A stretch of 64,000 nt of DNA from Powellomyces hirtus (Eukaryota; Chytridiomycota; Chytridiomycetes; Spizellomycetales; Powellomycetaceae): positions 186,001-250,000 of the forward strand of contig JAHLKG010000031.1 of NCBI GenBank assembly GCA_025526995.1. The letters are read 5' to 3'. The position numbers and the translations under genes are program-made. Shown here in pieces: positions 11,733 through 23,039 of this stretch. Numbering within the stretch: position 1 is the first letter of the stretch; each line of letters opens with the position of its first letter. The notes under the pieces were generated by a model. The model had not been told where the DNA came from. It saw nothing but the letters and a program-made list of their open reading frames with translations, and ran no database searches.

Positions 11733-12170
11733 TTGCGGTTCGCATTGACCACATCTTCTCCATCCTGGCATCTCGACAACCTCAACGACATCAGATAGCG
11801 CTGCGTGTAGCTTACAAAAATCTCTTTCTCTATGGAGATCAAATAATACATGTCATGATCCCTTGGCCATTTCTCGGGTCCCCCAAAATTGGCAAAGTAT
11901 GGAACGTTTGTAACGTACGCGCCTGCCGCGTAGCTGTTGTAAACTACGGTACTGTACAGTAGTCTCTTATTGTTACGGGGGTAAAGTTCCGTTGCTCTCT
12001 CTTTCATAGACGTGGGAAGAAGACAGTTTCTGCGCTACCCGGGTAAAACCCCTGTTTTATAACAGTAGCTATGAACTTCTTTCCTTCTGTGAACAGATTG
12101 CCCCGATGGTAAACATCTCATCTCGGCCCATCATCTCAGTGCGCTATCGCAACCCACAGACTCGCTACTC
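11733..12170. other. Spacer between F-box-like paralogues, with duplicated 3' flank
   Basis: The first 130 bases after the copy A stop resemble the bases after the copy B stop. Both read ATGTGATTGCGGTTCGCAT at the stop codon, then CATCTTCTCC or TATCTTCTCC, and later AATACATG. The duplication therefore included the 3' UTR. No gene is seen in the spacer. Confidence 0.6.
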
Positions 12171-12851
12171 ATGACCTTACCAACGGAAGTCATATCCATC
12201 GTCGTTGATTATCTATGGGACGAGATCATCATTAACGTGGACACGTCCACGTTCCTCAATCTCCTTCGTGTTAACAAAACCTTTCACTCGATCGTCATTC
12301 ATCGCCGCCGGGAGCTAATGCGGGCACATGCTGTGTTCATCAATACAAATATGTGCTTCGACGTCCTCCTTCGGCAACCGTCGAATCTACTTAGCAACCG
12401 TTTCGTCGACCCAGTGTCAGCGCTCTTCGGGCTGTGCAATGAACTGGTCCATGAGGATGCAGAGATGGAAAACATTCTAGCGAGAGACCTTGCAAAGTTT
12501 GTTCTCGACAATCACAAGCGCTTCGATAGCCTGATAGACAGAGCCGAGTTCCCCCTTATTTTTGAATCGTATGACCGAAGCATGTCGGGTGCTTCGGGAT
12601 ATTTCAAACGGCTTTACCAGGTGCCAGAAGCACATGTCAGCATGGAAGCATGTCTGCTGCGGAATGTCACTCTCTGCGACATTCCGTATCGCATCAAAAG
12701 GAGGTGGCCTTATGCTGTCATGATAGAAAGCCCCAATTTACATGGGCGAGGAAAAGTCTATGCTTTCCGATGGAGCGATGACGAAACGGCGGAGGTCAAA
12801 GTTGTGAAGGTTGACACTCTTGATGATGTTCTCCGAGACGAGGAAATGTGA
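12171..12851 (+). CDS. F-box-like protein, tandem copy B
   Basis: This is a single-exon protein of 226 residues, paralogous to the gene at 11043. It starts MTLPTEVISIVVDYLWDEI, then FLNLLRVNKTFHSIV and HRRRELM. Shared later blocks are LLSNRFVDP (copy A LSNPFVDP), FVLDNHKRFDSL, ESYDRSMSGASG, LLRNVTLCDIPY and WPYAVMIE. By eye roughly half the residues are shared, so the pair is not brand new. The acidic C-terminus (LRDEEM) is shorter than in copy A. The role as an SCF adaptor is inferred from the weak F-box only. Confidence 0.7.
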   Translation: MTLPTEVISIVVDYLWDEIIINVDTSTFLNLLRVNKTFHSIVIHRRRELMRAHAVFINTNMCFDVLLRQPSNLLSNRFVDPVSALFGLCNELVHEDAEMENILARDLAKFVLDNHKRFDSLIDRAEFPLIFESYDRSMSGASGYFKRLYQVPEAHVSMEACLLRNVTLCDIPYRIKRRWPYAVMIESPNLHGRGKVYAFRWSDDETAEVKVVKVDTLDDVLRDEEM

Positions 12852-13119
12852 TTGCGGTTCGCATCAAGCACAGTATCTTCTCCACCCCGGCATCCCGATA
12901 TCTCAACATCAATTAGCACTTCGTGTAGTGTACATGATTTTTTTCTGTCTATTTTGATCAAGTAATACATGACATGCATTTCACATCTCCCGACTTGGCA
13001 ACGTCTTAGTATAAATGAACGACGTTTGAGGACGACCTCTGAACGAAAAGAATAATAATAATTTAAAAATCCAAAAACATATACAGGAATGATGTAAAAA
13101 CCCAATGCAAAGAGCAACG

Positions 13120-16100
13120 TCATGGTTCCTGAGAAGGCTCAGGCAAGTTGCCCAACGCGAGGCCCGCTCCAGTCAGGAAGTCGAATTCAGAGTTCTCGTC
13201 CTGCGACTCCACAATGCCCCGATATAAATGGTATGGGACCAAAAGTCTCGGACGTGCGACTTTCTGGGAAGCCTCGGCGGCCACGGCAGTTGGATCGGCC
13301 GTATCTTCGGTATCTGTGGTAGGCGGTGTTGCGGGTTGGTCTGCCGCCTGATCTTGCTGATACACATCGATTGTCTTCCTCAAAAGATGTCGGATGAATA
13401 CTTTGGTCGTCTAGAATAAGGACGTACAGTCAATGTTGATACTCGATCTGCGGTTTATTTCCCAACAGTAAGATCACACACCTCGAATATCAAGCCAGTT
13501 GTTACTTGTTTGCCAGCAGCGTTCTCTTCCAGCGACGATGGAAGACGCAGTTGCTTGACGACCCGATTGACCCACTCCAGCTGTTGATCGGTGACTGTCG
13601 AGTGCTCCTGGGCGCACCATGGGTATGCAGACGGTGCACTGCCGGGTTGGCCGACCAGAGTCGAATCACGCATAGTGTCCACGTTTATATCATCCGCGTC
13701 GCTCACTGTAAGCATGACAAAGTTCCAAATTACTAACGCTGCCCATCTCCAATGTGGCTCGTAATAAGCAAAAAAATCTCGAATCTTACCATCATCCAAA
13801 TTCTCTATGCCCCCAATGCCTGCCTTTTCCAGAATCCCATTCGCTTGCGACAGACTCCAAACCCGCCCTCTCCACATCGGCGGGCGTTTGTCGCACTCTT
13901 CGCTGTCCCCATCATGGGCGTTGAATGCACCACAGATGCGACAGTACGCATCTCGTCTTTTTGTTGGCTCGCCCGTTGTGGCTGCATTGGCTTCTCCATT
14001 GCCCGACTTGGCTTGACCAGCGGGCGTGTATCCATTGTTGACGCACCAGCTCACCACGTCTTTCAAGGAGACGTCATGTTTCATGTCGGGAAGTGCTCGA
14101 AGACATTGGAGGACAAGACGGGCCCGGCGCAACTGGATGTCATAAATATCAATCAAATGTCTTATGCCTTTTGTACTGAGGCCGTTCGACATACCTCTGT
14201 TGCTTTCTTTTTCCCCATGGGCCAAGACCTATACGATGCTTCCGACGTTGCCACCGTGTACGGAACAGAAGCCGGCTTGGCGTTCGATGCTGTGGTCGAG
14301 ATCAGTTTTCCAACCCAGCATTCAACTTATGGCGTATGAAAAGATCACACAGCATACCTTGAATGATGGGATGCTGTTTGACAATCTTAGGTAATAAGCG
14401 GTCGAGTGCGTCGCGCTTCGCAGCAGCTGCAGCCATGGCAGCCCGCGCAACATCTGTCTCCATGTCGCTTTTGCGTTCAGCATGACTGTCAAGTTCCGGC
14501 TCTGGAGGTTTAATGAACAGCCGGGGTTCCGCAAACTCAGTGTTGCGATCAAGTTCAAGATCAATGAACCGTTCCGATCCCGGCAATTGCCGGCCGCATT
14601 TCGACTTGTCCAACTTGACAATATGAATAATGTCTACGGGCTTGTTGCGCTCATCGACGAAATAAAGCTGCAGGCGGACAGGAAACTCGCCCCACCCATA
14701 TCGAGTCAACCGAAACGGGGGTTCTGTCACTTCGACCACATCGAAGGGGCGGTAGTCGGGATGCAGATAGAAGCGCACTTTCCGGACAAAAGACGTCATA
14801 TCTTCCGACGTCGGCGGCCCTTGCAGGTAGATCATCCATTTGTAAGCATACTTTTCGAGTCCAGCATCGCGCTTTTCTACGGACAGATATTTGGACACAT
14901 TCCCCAGGAGGACTCGTCTTTTGACGTAAAAGCGGGAGCCCTCGTCGGCTGTGCCCACAGCGGAAAAAGACCTGACTACTTCGGGAGCATTGGGATCAGC
15001 CGGTCCAGAGGCGCTGTTTTGCGCTCTGGTGAGATCGGCCTCAAATTGGGCAATCTCGTTCTCGTCCTTCGTTGCCATTCCTTCCGATTTGATGTAATCA
15101 TATTCGGCTCCTTTGAGATCTGATATGGCATTTTGCTCGCTTTCCACACCTCGATGGTTTGATGAATCTGATGGTACGGGAACGCTTAATTCCATGAGTA
15201 CCGCGCCAAAGTTCAATTCATCTTTGGCACCAGGTGCTGTTTCGGACGAAAGCTTTTGATCAGAGATTCGAGTAGGGTTGGGCGAATCCATGCTCATATT
15301 CGAAACGCTCATTCCCGGCATGGTGAGGGACGTCGGTTCAGTGACATCCACGGTATCATCTTCGAGGGGAACCAGATGCAGCGTTGAAGGTGGTTCTATT
15401 GGCTGGTCCACGTCCATCATGTCTACATCTTCTTCGTAAACCTTAATTTTTGGCTAGCAACAACCTTGTTAATGCAAAGAATTTAGAAACATAGCCATGA
15501 TGTTGTTCAAACAATACCCGTTCTTTTGGTACAGGTACCGGCGGTGCAGGTATCGCTGATTCTTCTTCTCCTGAAGGACTATCCCGTTTAAAGAGCACGT
15601 TAGACGGTGCAAATGATCGATCCAGCACGGCCGGATTGTCATACCTCTCTGTTGGTGCGATGCCCCAGACGAAGTTGGTCGGTTTCTCAAACGCGGCGAC
15701 CTTTATCGGTATTCTTCGAGCAGCATGATTCGGAGGTATCTCACTTTCATCCTGTAAATCAGATTGTCGATACACAATCACAGAATTGACCAGCTCTTGA
15801 CCCATTAATGACTTACCACAGGAGTGCCACATGATCGCGCCGCCTCCGTATGGGATGGAAATTCCATTTGATGCTTTATACGGCAATGGTTCAGGAATCC
15901 TTGCATGTTTGCAAACTCCCATCGGTGACACGCAGGACACGCAAGTCTGCGAATGCAAACGTTTCAGCATTCTGTGGGCAGCGGGTGAGGCTGACTTTTA
16001 ATCACCTGACGTATACGCCATCATCTCGACGAGAATATAGAACATCGGCTGTTGGGTTGGGGAGTTTGTGTTGAGATGACGTTGTTCGGCTTGGCCTCGT

Positions 16101-16869
16101 AGAGAAGCGGGTTTGGTGAGCATGAATTGGGGATGTCGAGCGTGAAGGCGCCGCCGAAGTGCCTATGCAAGGTCACAACGCATAAGAACGAATCATTAGT
16201 GAGAAGGTGTGCTGGGCTCAGAGCATTCAGCTCGAATAGTTATTCAACCAATGAACGGGAGGTCAATCTCAACCTATTTGGACCAGTGCAGTCATGTATT
16301 GTATTCTATTGCGATAGCTAGTCGACTGAGACTGACGACAATCTCAACCATCTTTTCTATGCACCAGCTAGAGTACCCGACTTTCCACAGAACTGGCTTC
16401 CTAGTGCGGTGCTTACCATTGATGATCAGATAGTGCAGGTAGTGCAACAGGTCCTCTCCTTTTGCGATTTGCGACCGTATGTTGCTCAATTCACGTTGCT
16501 TAAGCAAGATCTCATAGTCAAACTGCGTTCGGACAATGTGCCGCACTGCCTCTAGGGTTGCCGGGTCTATCATGGTCCACATTAACCTTCCCGTTCCAGG
16601 GCTCGTGTCAGGATTGTTGCATAATCCTCACCGTCCATGCTTCGACCAGGCATTGTGGGCGAGGTCGCTGCCTCGCGGGTGAGCCCCTCTGTTCCATGCG
16701 AAGGGCTTATAGACGGACCGGCGGCGGAAAACGAAGATTTAGAAGACCCCCTGCGGGACGGCGATGCAAGGGCCCCTTGTTCACGTCTGGACATTCCATT
16801 TGCCGACCGGGTGTTTTCACCCACTGCTGAAGGCGTCATGTTCTTCTTCCGACCAGAGCAGTTCACCAC
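13120..16869 (-). CDS. YEATS-domain chromatin protein (YEATS2-like)
   Basis: This is one long multi-exon gene of a histone acyl-lysine reader. After a Ser-rich N-terminus (16582-16869) comes a helix, EAVRHIVRTQFDYEILLKQRE (split here as VRHIVRTQFDYEIL and LKQREL), that matches the N-terminal coiled coil of YEATS2. The YEATS domain lies at about 14550-14940. It contains RRVLLGNVSKYLSVEK, YKWMIYLQGP, VRKVRFYLHPDYRP, LTRYGWGEFPVRLQLYF and VDIIHIVKLD. Downstream, after 14302, YRSWPMGKKKATE joins to an exon with helices and a Cys/His cluster CRICGAFNAHDGDSEEC (possible zinc site). The last exon contains KVFIRHLLRKTIDVY. YEATS2 is an ATAC histone acetyltransferase subunit, but fungal orthologues may sit elsewhere. 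A second start at 16839 is possible. The gene is divergent from PIH1 with a 247-bp gap. Confidence 0.8.
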
Positions 16870-17116
16870 GGAATGTCCTTGCGGGGCAGATGGCCTTAGT
16901 CCCAGGGTTGATTGGAGGATCTTCGTTTGAGCATTTGGCTGTGGGCAAAGCAGGGATTTCCAACAAAATCGAACACTGCGCGAGGCGCGACCCTTGACAA
17001 AACCGAAGCATACAGTAGATCACACTTCTGTTCGAAATTCTTCAGGACCGAAACGAACGAGACTTCTGAAATAACCATACAGTATATTTCTTTTATAGCC
17101 CCTCAACGCTTTCCGG

Positions 17117-18410
17117 ATGACGATCGAGTCCCTTCTCGCGAGTATGACTGCCAAAGGCTCGGCGCTCGGCCAGCCTGACGGAGCAGCACAACCAAGTGAA
17201 GAAGAAATGTCGGCCTTCCTCGCCGAGAATGACCAGCAGCTGGGTCAGTTAGTGACGGAGTTGCAGCAACGAATAGCAAAGGAAGGCGGAAATCCGAACG
17301 ATCCTCTTAGCCCTGACGCCATTCCGAGCACCGAAATCATACCTGAACCAGGGTTTGTCGTCAAGACCCAAAATCGGAAAAAGGTGGAAAACTGGCCTGT
17401 GGGGTTGAAGGTTAGTTTGGGTGGAAAGAAGAGTGTATATGCTCAAGCATCTTTCTAGTCCTCGATGTTGATTAGAATCTTTGGTGTGGCATCTAGGTCT
17501 TCATCAATGTCTGCCACAGCCCAAACGTCCCGGCTCCTCCATTAGCCACAAATGATGAGATTCGGAAGGCTCTCAATGCGGAAGACAACGCAGCGTACAA
17601 AGTCCCACTAAGTCTGAGTTCTCCTAAGCCAGATCGAGACAAATGTAAGGCTGTGCATCTCGTTTAAATGAAGCGTAAACAACGACGCTAATTGCTCTTT
17701 AACCACGCAGCGGGGAAAATGTGCCTGGTGTTTGATGCATGTGTTCACACGGATCCCTTGAACAAATCTCTTGTGGACTTTGATTTCAAGCTGTTCTTGA
17801 TTGAGCTCTCATTGGAGTGGGTGGAGGAAAAGTATAAGCTCGAACTCAGCCGAGGTATGTGCACTCTCTCAGATATCGTCTGATGGGACTCAATGTGCTC
17901 ACGACCGGGCCCCTTACAGAGTTCACCCTTCCGAAGCTACAAGCAAAAGGCCGCCTGTCTAGACACATCATCCGCCGATCCAAGCGGCCAATCATAGCTG
18001 AAGTCCCAAAGACACCGGTCACGAAAACTCCCACCTCTGCAACTACTAAAAAACCCATGATTGTGGAAGAGCTAACCCCGCGACTGGCACAACCAAAGTA
18101 TGAAGTCATCTGTGAACCATCAACCGGACCGCCGGAATACATCATCGTGCAGATCCAGCTGCCGGATGTGGTACGTATTAGTTGTTTTACTGCACCTGTC
18201 CGTGCCCTCCATCCTCACATGAACACTGCGTTCCACCCGTAGAAGTCAACGCATAACGCCACCCTGGATATCGAAGAGAAAAAGCTGTTGCTGACGGTAC
18301 CGAATCGATATCAACTCGACGCTCCCCTACCGGCAGCAATCGATACGCGTGAGGGAGGAGCCCAGTTCGATAGACAGAGCAAAGTGTTGACCGTAACCCT
18401 GAAATGCTAA
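17117..18410 (+). CDS. PIH1: PIH1-domain protein of the R2TP co-chaperone complex
   Basis: Exons 17117-17410, 17497-17644, 17711-17854, 17920-18170 and 18243-18410 join in phase. The PIH1 domain runs from PEPGFVVKTQNRKK through VFINVCHSPNVPAPP and VPLSLSSPKPDRDKSGK to CLVFDACVHTDPL, followed by FKLFLIELSLEWVEEKY. These are standard PIH1D1/Nop17 blocks. After a basic Pro/Thr linker, a C-terminal CS-like half-sandwich (THNATLDIEEKKLLLTVPN ... SKVLTVTLKC) ends the protein. PIH1 works with Tah1, Rvb1 and Rvb2 and Hsp90 to assemble box C/D snoRNPs, RNA polymerases and PIKK kinases. The lysine-rich pocket residues that bind phospho-DSD motifs cannot be judged by eye with certainty. Confidence 0.88.
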
Positions 18411-18963
18411 ACGCACCGCGGACGGGCCTTTTTCCGCCGCAAATTCACGCTGGGACGCCACCTCTGTTGAATAACCGCATGGCGCTTGGCTTGCGTAGGC
18501 GTCGAGCATGATAAGCTTAGTGGCTCCTACACAATGAAAGCTGATCATACACATTATCTAGGTCACACCCTTCATGATTCAGCCCCCGCCCGCTCCTTCA
18601 CCAACGCGGTCGAGAGGCTTGCAGCGGCATCGCCGCTGGTTCAAATGTACATAATTTGCGCTGCTTCTTGTATTGTGAATATGAGAAAGACATAAATGTA
18701 TACACATCTGCTTGAGGAAGATGCTGGAAATCATCATGAGCAGTTTAAGTGGACCCTAACCCCTAGACCAAAGAACGTTTTCACCAACACGTTCTGTGAA
18801 CTCGGTTCAAGTACTTCTCAAAAAAAATTAAGAGTATTTCAGGAACGACTGGCTTCGCTTAGTTTCGTGGAACCATAATGACGCTAAAAAAACCTTGAGA
18901 GCTTAAAAACATGAAGCGCATCAATCAATTATATAAAAAACAATCCATAGTTGCAGAGATATC
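18411..18963. other. Convergent intergenic region
   Basis: This is the 3' flank of PIH1 and of SKI8. It becomes A/T-rich after 18820 (for example AAAAAAATTAAGAG). A 60-codon open frame at 18696-18878 has no recognisable content. Confidence 0.5.
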
Positions 18964-20509
18964 TTATCCAGTTTGGTATATGTTCATGCTCCGGTCTTCC
19001 GACACCGTAGCCAGTTTTGTACCGTCGTCGCTGTACGCCACTCCCCACACCTACGCAGAAGGACCACAGACATAATCAGCTATCCGCGTGATGCGAGGGA
19101 CTGCTATTTTGTAGCCGAACGCGAGATGTCTTACCTGGTCATCGTGGTCATCAAACGTGTGTATACACTGCCGCGCTTTGACATCCCAGATCTTTGCTCT
19201 CTTGTCGCTCGAGCTAAATGCACGGCACACGATCAGTATAATCTCGGCATGAAAGGCCAGAAGTTACGCGATCTCTTTACCCAGATGCAAAATGCGTCGT
19301 GTCTGGACTGTACGAGAGTGACAGCACCCAAGATTGGTGGCCAGCTAGACTAGATAAACAGTTGCCGTGGTGCCTAATTGTGGATAGGAATCAGTGCAAT
19401 GCCCACCAAGACTGGAACCACAGACACTCCATGGTCACTTACACGTCATACAGGTTTATGCGTTTATCGTCTGACCCCGTTATAAGCAACGCGGAATCTG
19501 GGGAGAAGGTCATCGTTCTCACACACATCGAGTGTCCTTCATCGCTTCACATCAGTCGCGTTTCAGCTCAACCATGTTTACGTCGCCAAATGGACGTACC
19601 TTGCAGACTGTGCAACAACCGGCCAGTCGGCACATCAAAAATATGCACCGCCCCATTCTCGGCTCCGCAAGCGACGTACAGTCCATTCGGGCTGTACGCC
19701 ACAGACATGATGAACTTTCCTCGGGTTTCTAGGGTGCGTTCTTTTTTGCTCTCTTCGGTAGACCATATGTTGATGTTGCCGGTATGTGAGCCTGTCGCAA
19801 CGTGGCGACCATCGGGAGAGTAGGCTCCTGTCCACGCCTCCACTGCAATAACAAAGAATAGGCGCTTGTTTGAGCAAGACGTGAAATGTAGGGGTTGCGG
19901 TGATGTTCGTCAAGGTACCAGGTCCCGCGTCTATGGTCTTATCATCTGTTTTCGCACGGTGGATTAGATCCCAGAATCTTATCTGACTGTCCAGGGACGT
20001 GGACATGGCAGCTGGCAAAAGGGAAAGTTCGCTCATCAGACGGGTGAGAACTCCCAGCGGACTGCATCGATATACACACTTGTGCCGTCCGGTGATATGT
20101 CTACAGACAGAACGCCGAGCTGGTGGCCCTCCAACAAATTCGTCTCCTCGAAAGAATCTCCAGACCTACAATTGCCAGCGCGGTCAGACAACATACACGG
20201 TGGCGAGATACCTATGGAATGTCGGCAGAAAAGCTCGTCACCAACCAGACTTTGATCGTGTCGTCCACTGAGCCCGTCACGATCCGGTTCCCTCGCTTGC
20301 TCCAGGCGACTGACCAGATGCCATCTTCGTGCGCTGGAAAGGACGGAAGTCATGTTACTTTCCTCACCGCGAAAATCAGAAGTGATATATATGACGCACT
20401 GACCATTCTCAATGTGCTTGATTTGAGAATACTGTTGAGGATGGAGTCAGTGCCATGAAACCTGGATACCGCCTGCCATGGAACTTTGTGTAGATCACAT
20501 GCCCACCAT
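18964..20509 (-). CDS. SKI8: WD40 protein SKI8/WDR61
   Basis: This is a seven-bladed WD40 propeller of the Ski complex, which feeds mRNA to the cytoplasmic exosome. In many eukaryotes it also acts in the PAF1 complex or in meiotic recombination (Rec14). The predicted N-terminus [20 protein letters not shown] matches the start of WDR61. [37 protein letters not shown] and [20 protein letters not shown] follow; the last block is diagnostic for this family. [19 protein letters not shown] ends the middle blades. The C-terminus reads [18 protein letters not shown] then MNIYQTG and TAA at 18964. At least six short introns are present. The most consistent start is an ATG at 20507-20509 followed directly by an intron (GTGGGC to CAACAG), so the first exon would code only Met. 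That start is tentative. Confidence 0.82.
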
Positions 20510-20784
20510 TCTCAAGATCCCCAATTATTGACGATATGGACGCTGCTAGATAACCGTGAATCCTTGACACTCGTATATCTAAGCTATCAGGGAGAGGTTT
20601 TGTTCCCGTCACTTCAGAGGGAATGAGCAAAGTTATTTCTGCACGTCCAATTTGACAGTCCGGTGGGCAACAAGCCTCATGCCGTCAGTTCTCCAAGGCA
20701 AGGTGCAAATCAGCGCACGCGTCTCCGAGCTCCGTCAATCCCTCCTCACCTCTCACAGTTCGTGCTCATAACGGAACGCCCCAA

Positions 20785-21590
20785 ATGCCAGCCTTACCGT
20801 ACAAAACATTCCTTACCACCCCAAGAGCATTCGCACTCTCCGCTCTGCGATCTCCGCTTCGTCGCCACCTACCCTGTCAAACTTTACAAGTCCGGTATGC
20901 ATGCCCGTCCACCAATGCCCGCATCTCCAACACTCCGACTCCCGCCAAAAGTGCGCACCCCCAGTCAATACCGCATTACACTATGACGGATCCGAAGCCG
21001 CCTGGTGAACTCACGCCTGAACGGTATGGTATTTGTGATAGTGTCCTTTGTTAGGGTTTTTCTGACTGGATGCGGATGGTAATGTTTGCAGAACGTTGAC
21101 GGAGAGCGAATACCACAAACACGCGGATGAACTGATGGATTATTTGGTCGATACGATGGAGGGAATCGGCGAGGAGGTGGAACTGGCTGGATTCGATGTA
21201 GTCTATGCGGTGCGTTCGCGCTTGTTTGCTGCAACATAGGCCCCGCGAGGATATTCTATACTTAAACATATGGTTGCAGAGCGGTGTGCTGAATTTGTCT
21301 CTTGGCGACCACGGCACATATGTGATTAACAAGCAGCCGCCAAATAAGCAGATATGGCTGTCATCGCCCGTCAGGTTTGTGCATTGGCTTTGGCTTTCCC
21401 CCGGAAGCAGCTGGATCGAGTCCAAACTAACCCAGCACGTCTCAGCGGACCCAAGCGTTTTGACTATTCACCGCTCGCCAAGTCCTGGATCTGCCTTCGG
21501 ACGACGGAAGATCTCCTAGACTTGCTTTCGAAAGAGTTGTCTGCACTGCTGCAGCGTTCAATCAAGTTTGAATATGTTGACGATATGTGA
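20785..21590 (+). CDS. YFH1: Frataxin, mitochondrial iron-sulfur cluster assembly factor
   Basis: Exons 20785-21023, 21092-21209, 21280-21374 and 21446-21590 join in phase. The first 60 or so residues are rich in Arg, Ser, Ala and Pro with almost no acid, as in a mitochondrial presequence. The frataxin fold follows: [19 protein letters not shown], the acidic ridge around [14 protein letters not shown], then [56 protein letters not shown] and an end at VDDM. The sequence [17 protein letters not shown] is the family signature. Frataxin binds the cysteine desulfurase/ISCU complex in the matrix and speeds persulfide transfer. Length (about 195 residues) is normal. Its promoter faces that of SKI8. 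Confidence 0.95.
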
Positions 21591-22006
21591 GCCACAACCA
21601 TGGGATATGAATTTCTTTGTGAGCCCCCTGCATTAGGCTAGCAATAGGCTAGCACCAGATATTTCAATGGCCCAGTAAGTAACCAGCAATGTCGTGCGAC
21701 ATGCATGTACATTACATGGTGGCAAATCCATACGATGAACGATGAGACGTAAAAATCAAATTGAGAAAATAAAAAGAAGATACAAAAAACACGCATGCTT
21801 CCATCTATGTAGCGATTGTGAAAGGGGTGAGAGATGTTCGTTAGAACGGACATCCAGTGCCGGGGGACAGCGAGTAAGTCGCTGCCGTGCATGTAGTTGC
21901 TAGGGGGGGAAAGTGCCCTCGTATGAGCGAGCGATACAGGTGCAGGATGGCACATTCGCGTAAAACGTTGAGGTTGATGACCAAGGACCGCCAAGGTTGA
22001 AATCCT
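21591..22006. other. Convergent intergenic region
   Basis: This is the 3' flank of frataxin and eIF1A. A duplicated GGCTAGCA occurs near 21635-21652, and A-rich sequence at 21751-21793 may hold polyadenylation signals. No gene is seen. Confidence 0.5.
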
Positions 22007-22702
22007 TCAGATCTCATCAATGTCGAATTCAACATTGACCTCTGCAAAATTGTGAACAAGAAGCAGGGATCAGTATTCCGTATCTGTCAAACACTCGCGA
22101 ATGCTACCACATTCCGGATAACAAAGCACATACCCTCGTCAGAGTCCTCCATGATCTGCGTGTCGTTGATTTTGATGTGATCCGGCAATTCACCGTAGGA
22201 TTTCAACATACGGGCTTCATCGGGGGTGTATTTCAGAATAACGTCGGCTTTCGAGTCTTGATAATCTCGCAGACCCAGCAGAATCAGATCTCCCTGTGTA
22301 ATCCTGAGATTGCAAAAGCGAGTAACCAGAGTGAGCCATTTGGCATGTTTCTCTTTGTTTTCTACGACTGTGCTAGGTTACGTACCAAACCTTCTTTCGG
22401 AAGGCACCTCGAATATGCGCCATTCGCTTTTCGCCATCGCAGCATTGTGATTCGACCCAACCGTTGCCCAGCATTTTCGTCACTGTCGCATACTCCTGTC
22501 CATCTTCTTTGAACACCAGCTCACGCTTTTCTGATTCGTTTTCGTTCTTCCCTCTGTTAAAAGCAAATTAGAAAAAGTCGTGGGCGGGAAACCAAGATCC
22601 AGAATTCCACGTCCAAAGGTTCAGAGTGGGAATGCACCAAGAAGGCAGCAGCGAGACTCACCTCTTCCTGTTCTTTCCTCCTTTTCCCTTGTTCTTGGGC
22701 AT
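22007..22702 (-). CDS. TIF11: Translation initiation factor eIF1A
   Basis: The start [14 protein letters not shown] at 22702 is followed by an intron and then [32 protein letters not shown] and [13 protein letters not shown]. Then come the OB-fold end [40 protein letters not shown] and [15 protein letters not shown]. The last exon gives [11 protein letters not shown] and the stop at 22007. This is the whole eIF1A sequence pattern, including the basic N-terminal tail and the DIDEI C-terminal tail that contacts eIF5B. eIF1A binds the 40S A site and promotes scanning. Its length is typical at about 145 residues. At least three introns are present. It shares a short divergent promoter with the tRNA methyltransferase gene. 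Confidence 0.95.
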
Positions 22703-23039
22703 GTTGACGGTTGCTTTTTCTGTGAGTTTTCCTGCTGCTTAGAGCTGTTTCTGGGAAAAAGCCGAGTGAACGAAAAGAAACGCAAACACGAGCGAGTGGG
22801 GATCGGTTTGTTTCTTTTGGTGGGGCAGCGCAGGCTGAAGTGACGGACTGGACAAAGGCCAACGGGGCGGCGTACAGGTCACATGACCCTCACTGACTGT
22901 TTCGCGCTAGTCACGTGGACGTTGCTGAGTCATCCGATCGACCCAGCAGTTCGGTATCGGTCTTTCAAACTCTACTCTCTCAAAAACTGGGTTGCTAAAA
23001 AAAAAAAAAAAAACCCAACCATTCTCAACCAACAACAAC
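22703..23039. promoter_or_regulatory. Bidirectional promoter of eIF1A and NCL1/TRM4 with A17 tract
   Basis: Only 337 bp separate the two start codons. A run of 17 A lies at 22997-23013, 26 bp before the NCL1 start, likely in its 5' leader and a candidate nucleosome-depleting dA tract. TCACGTGG at 22911-22918 contains the E-box CACGTG. Function is inferred from position. Confidence 0.55.
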
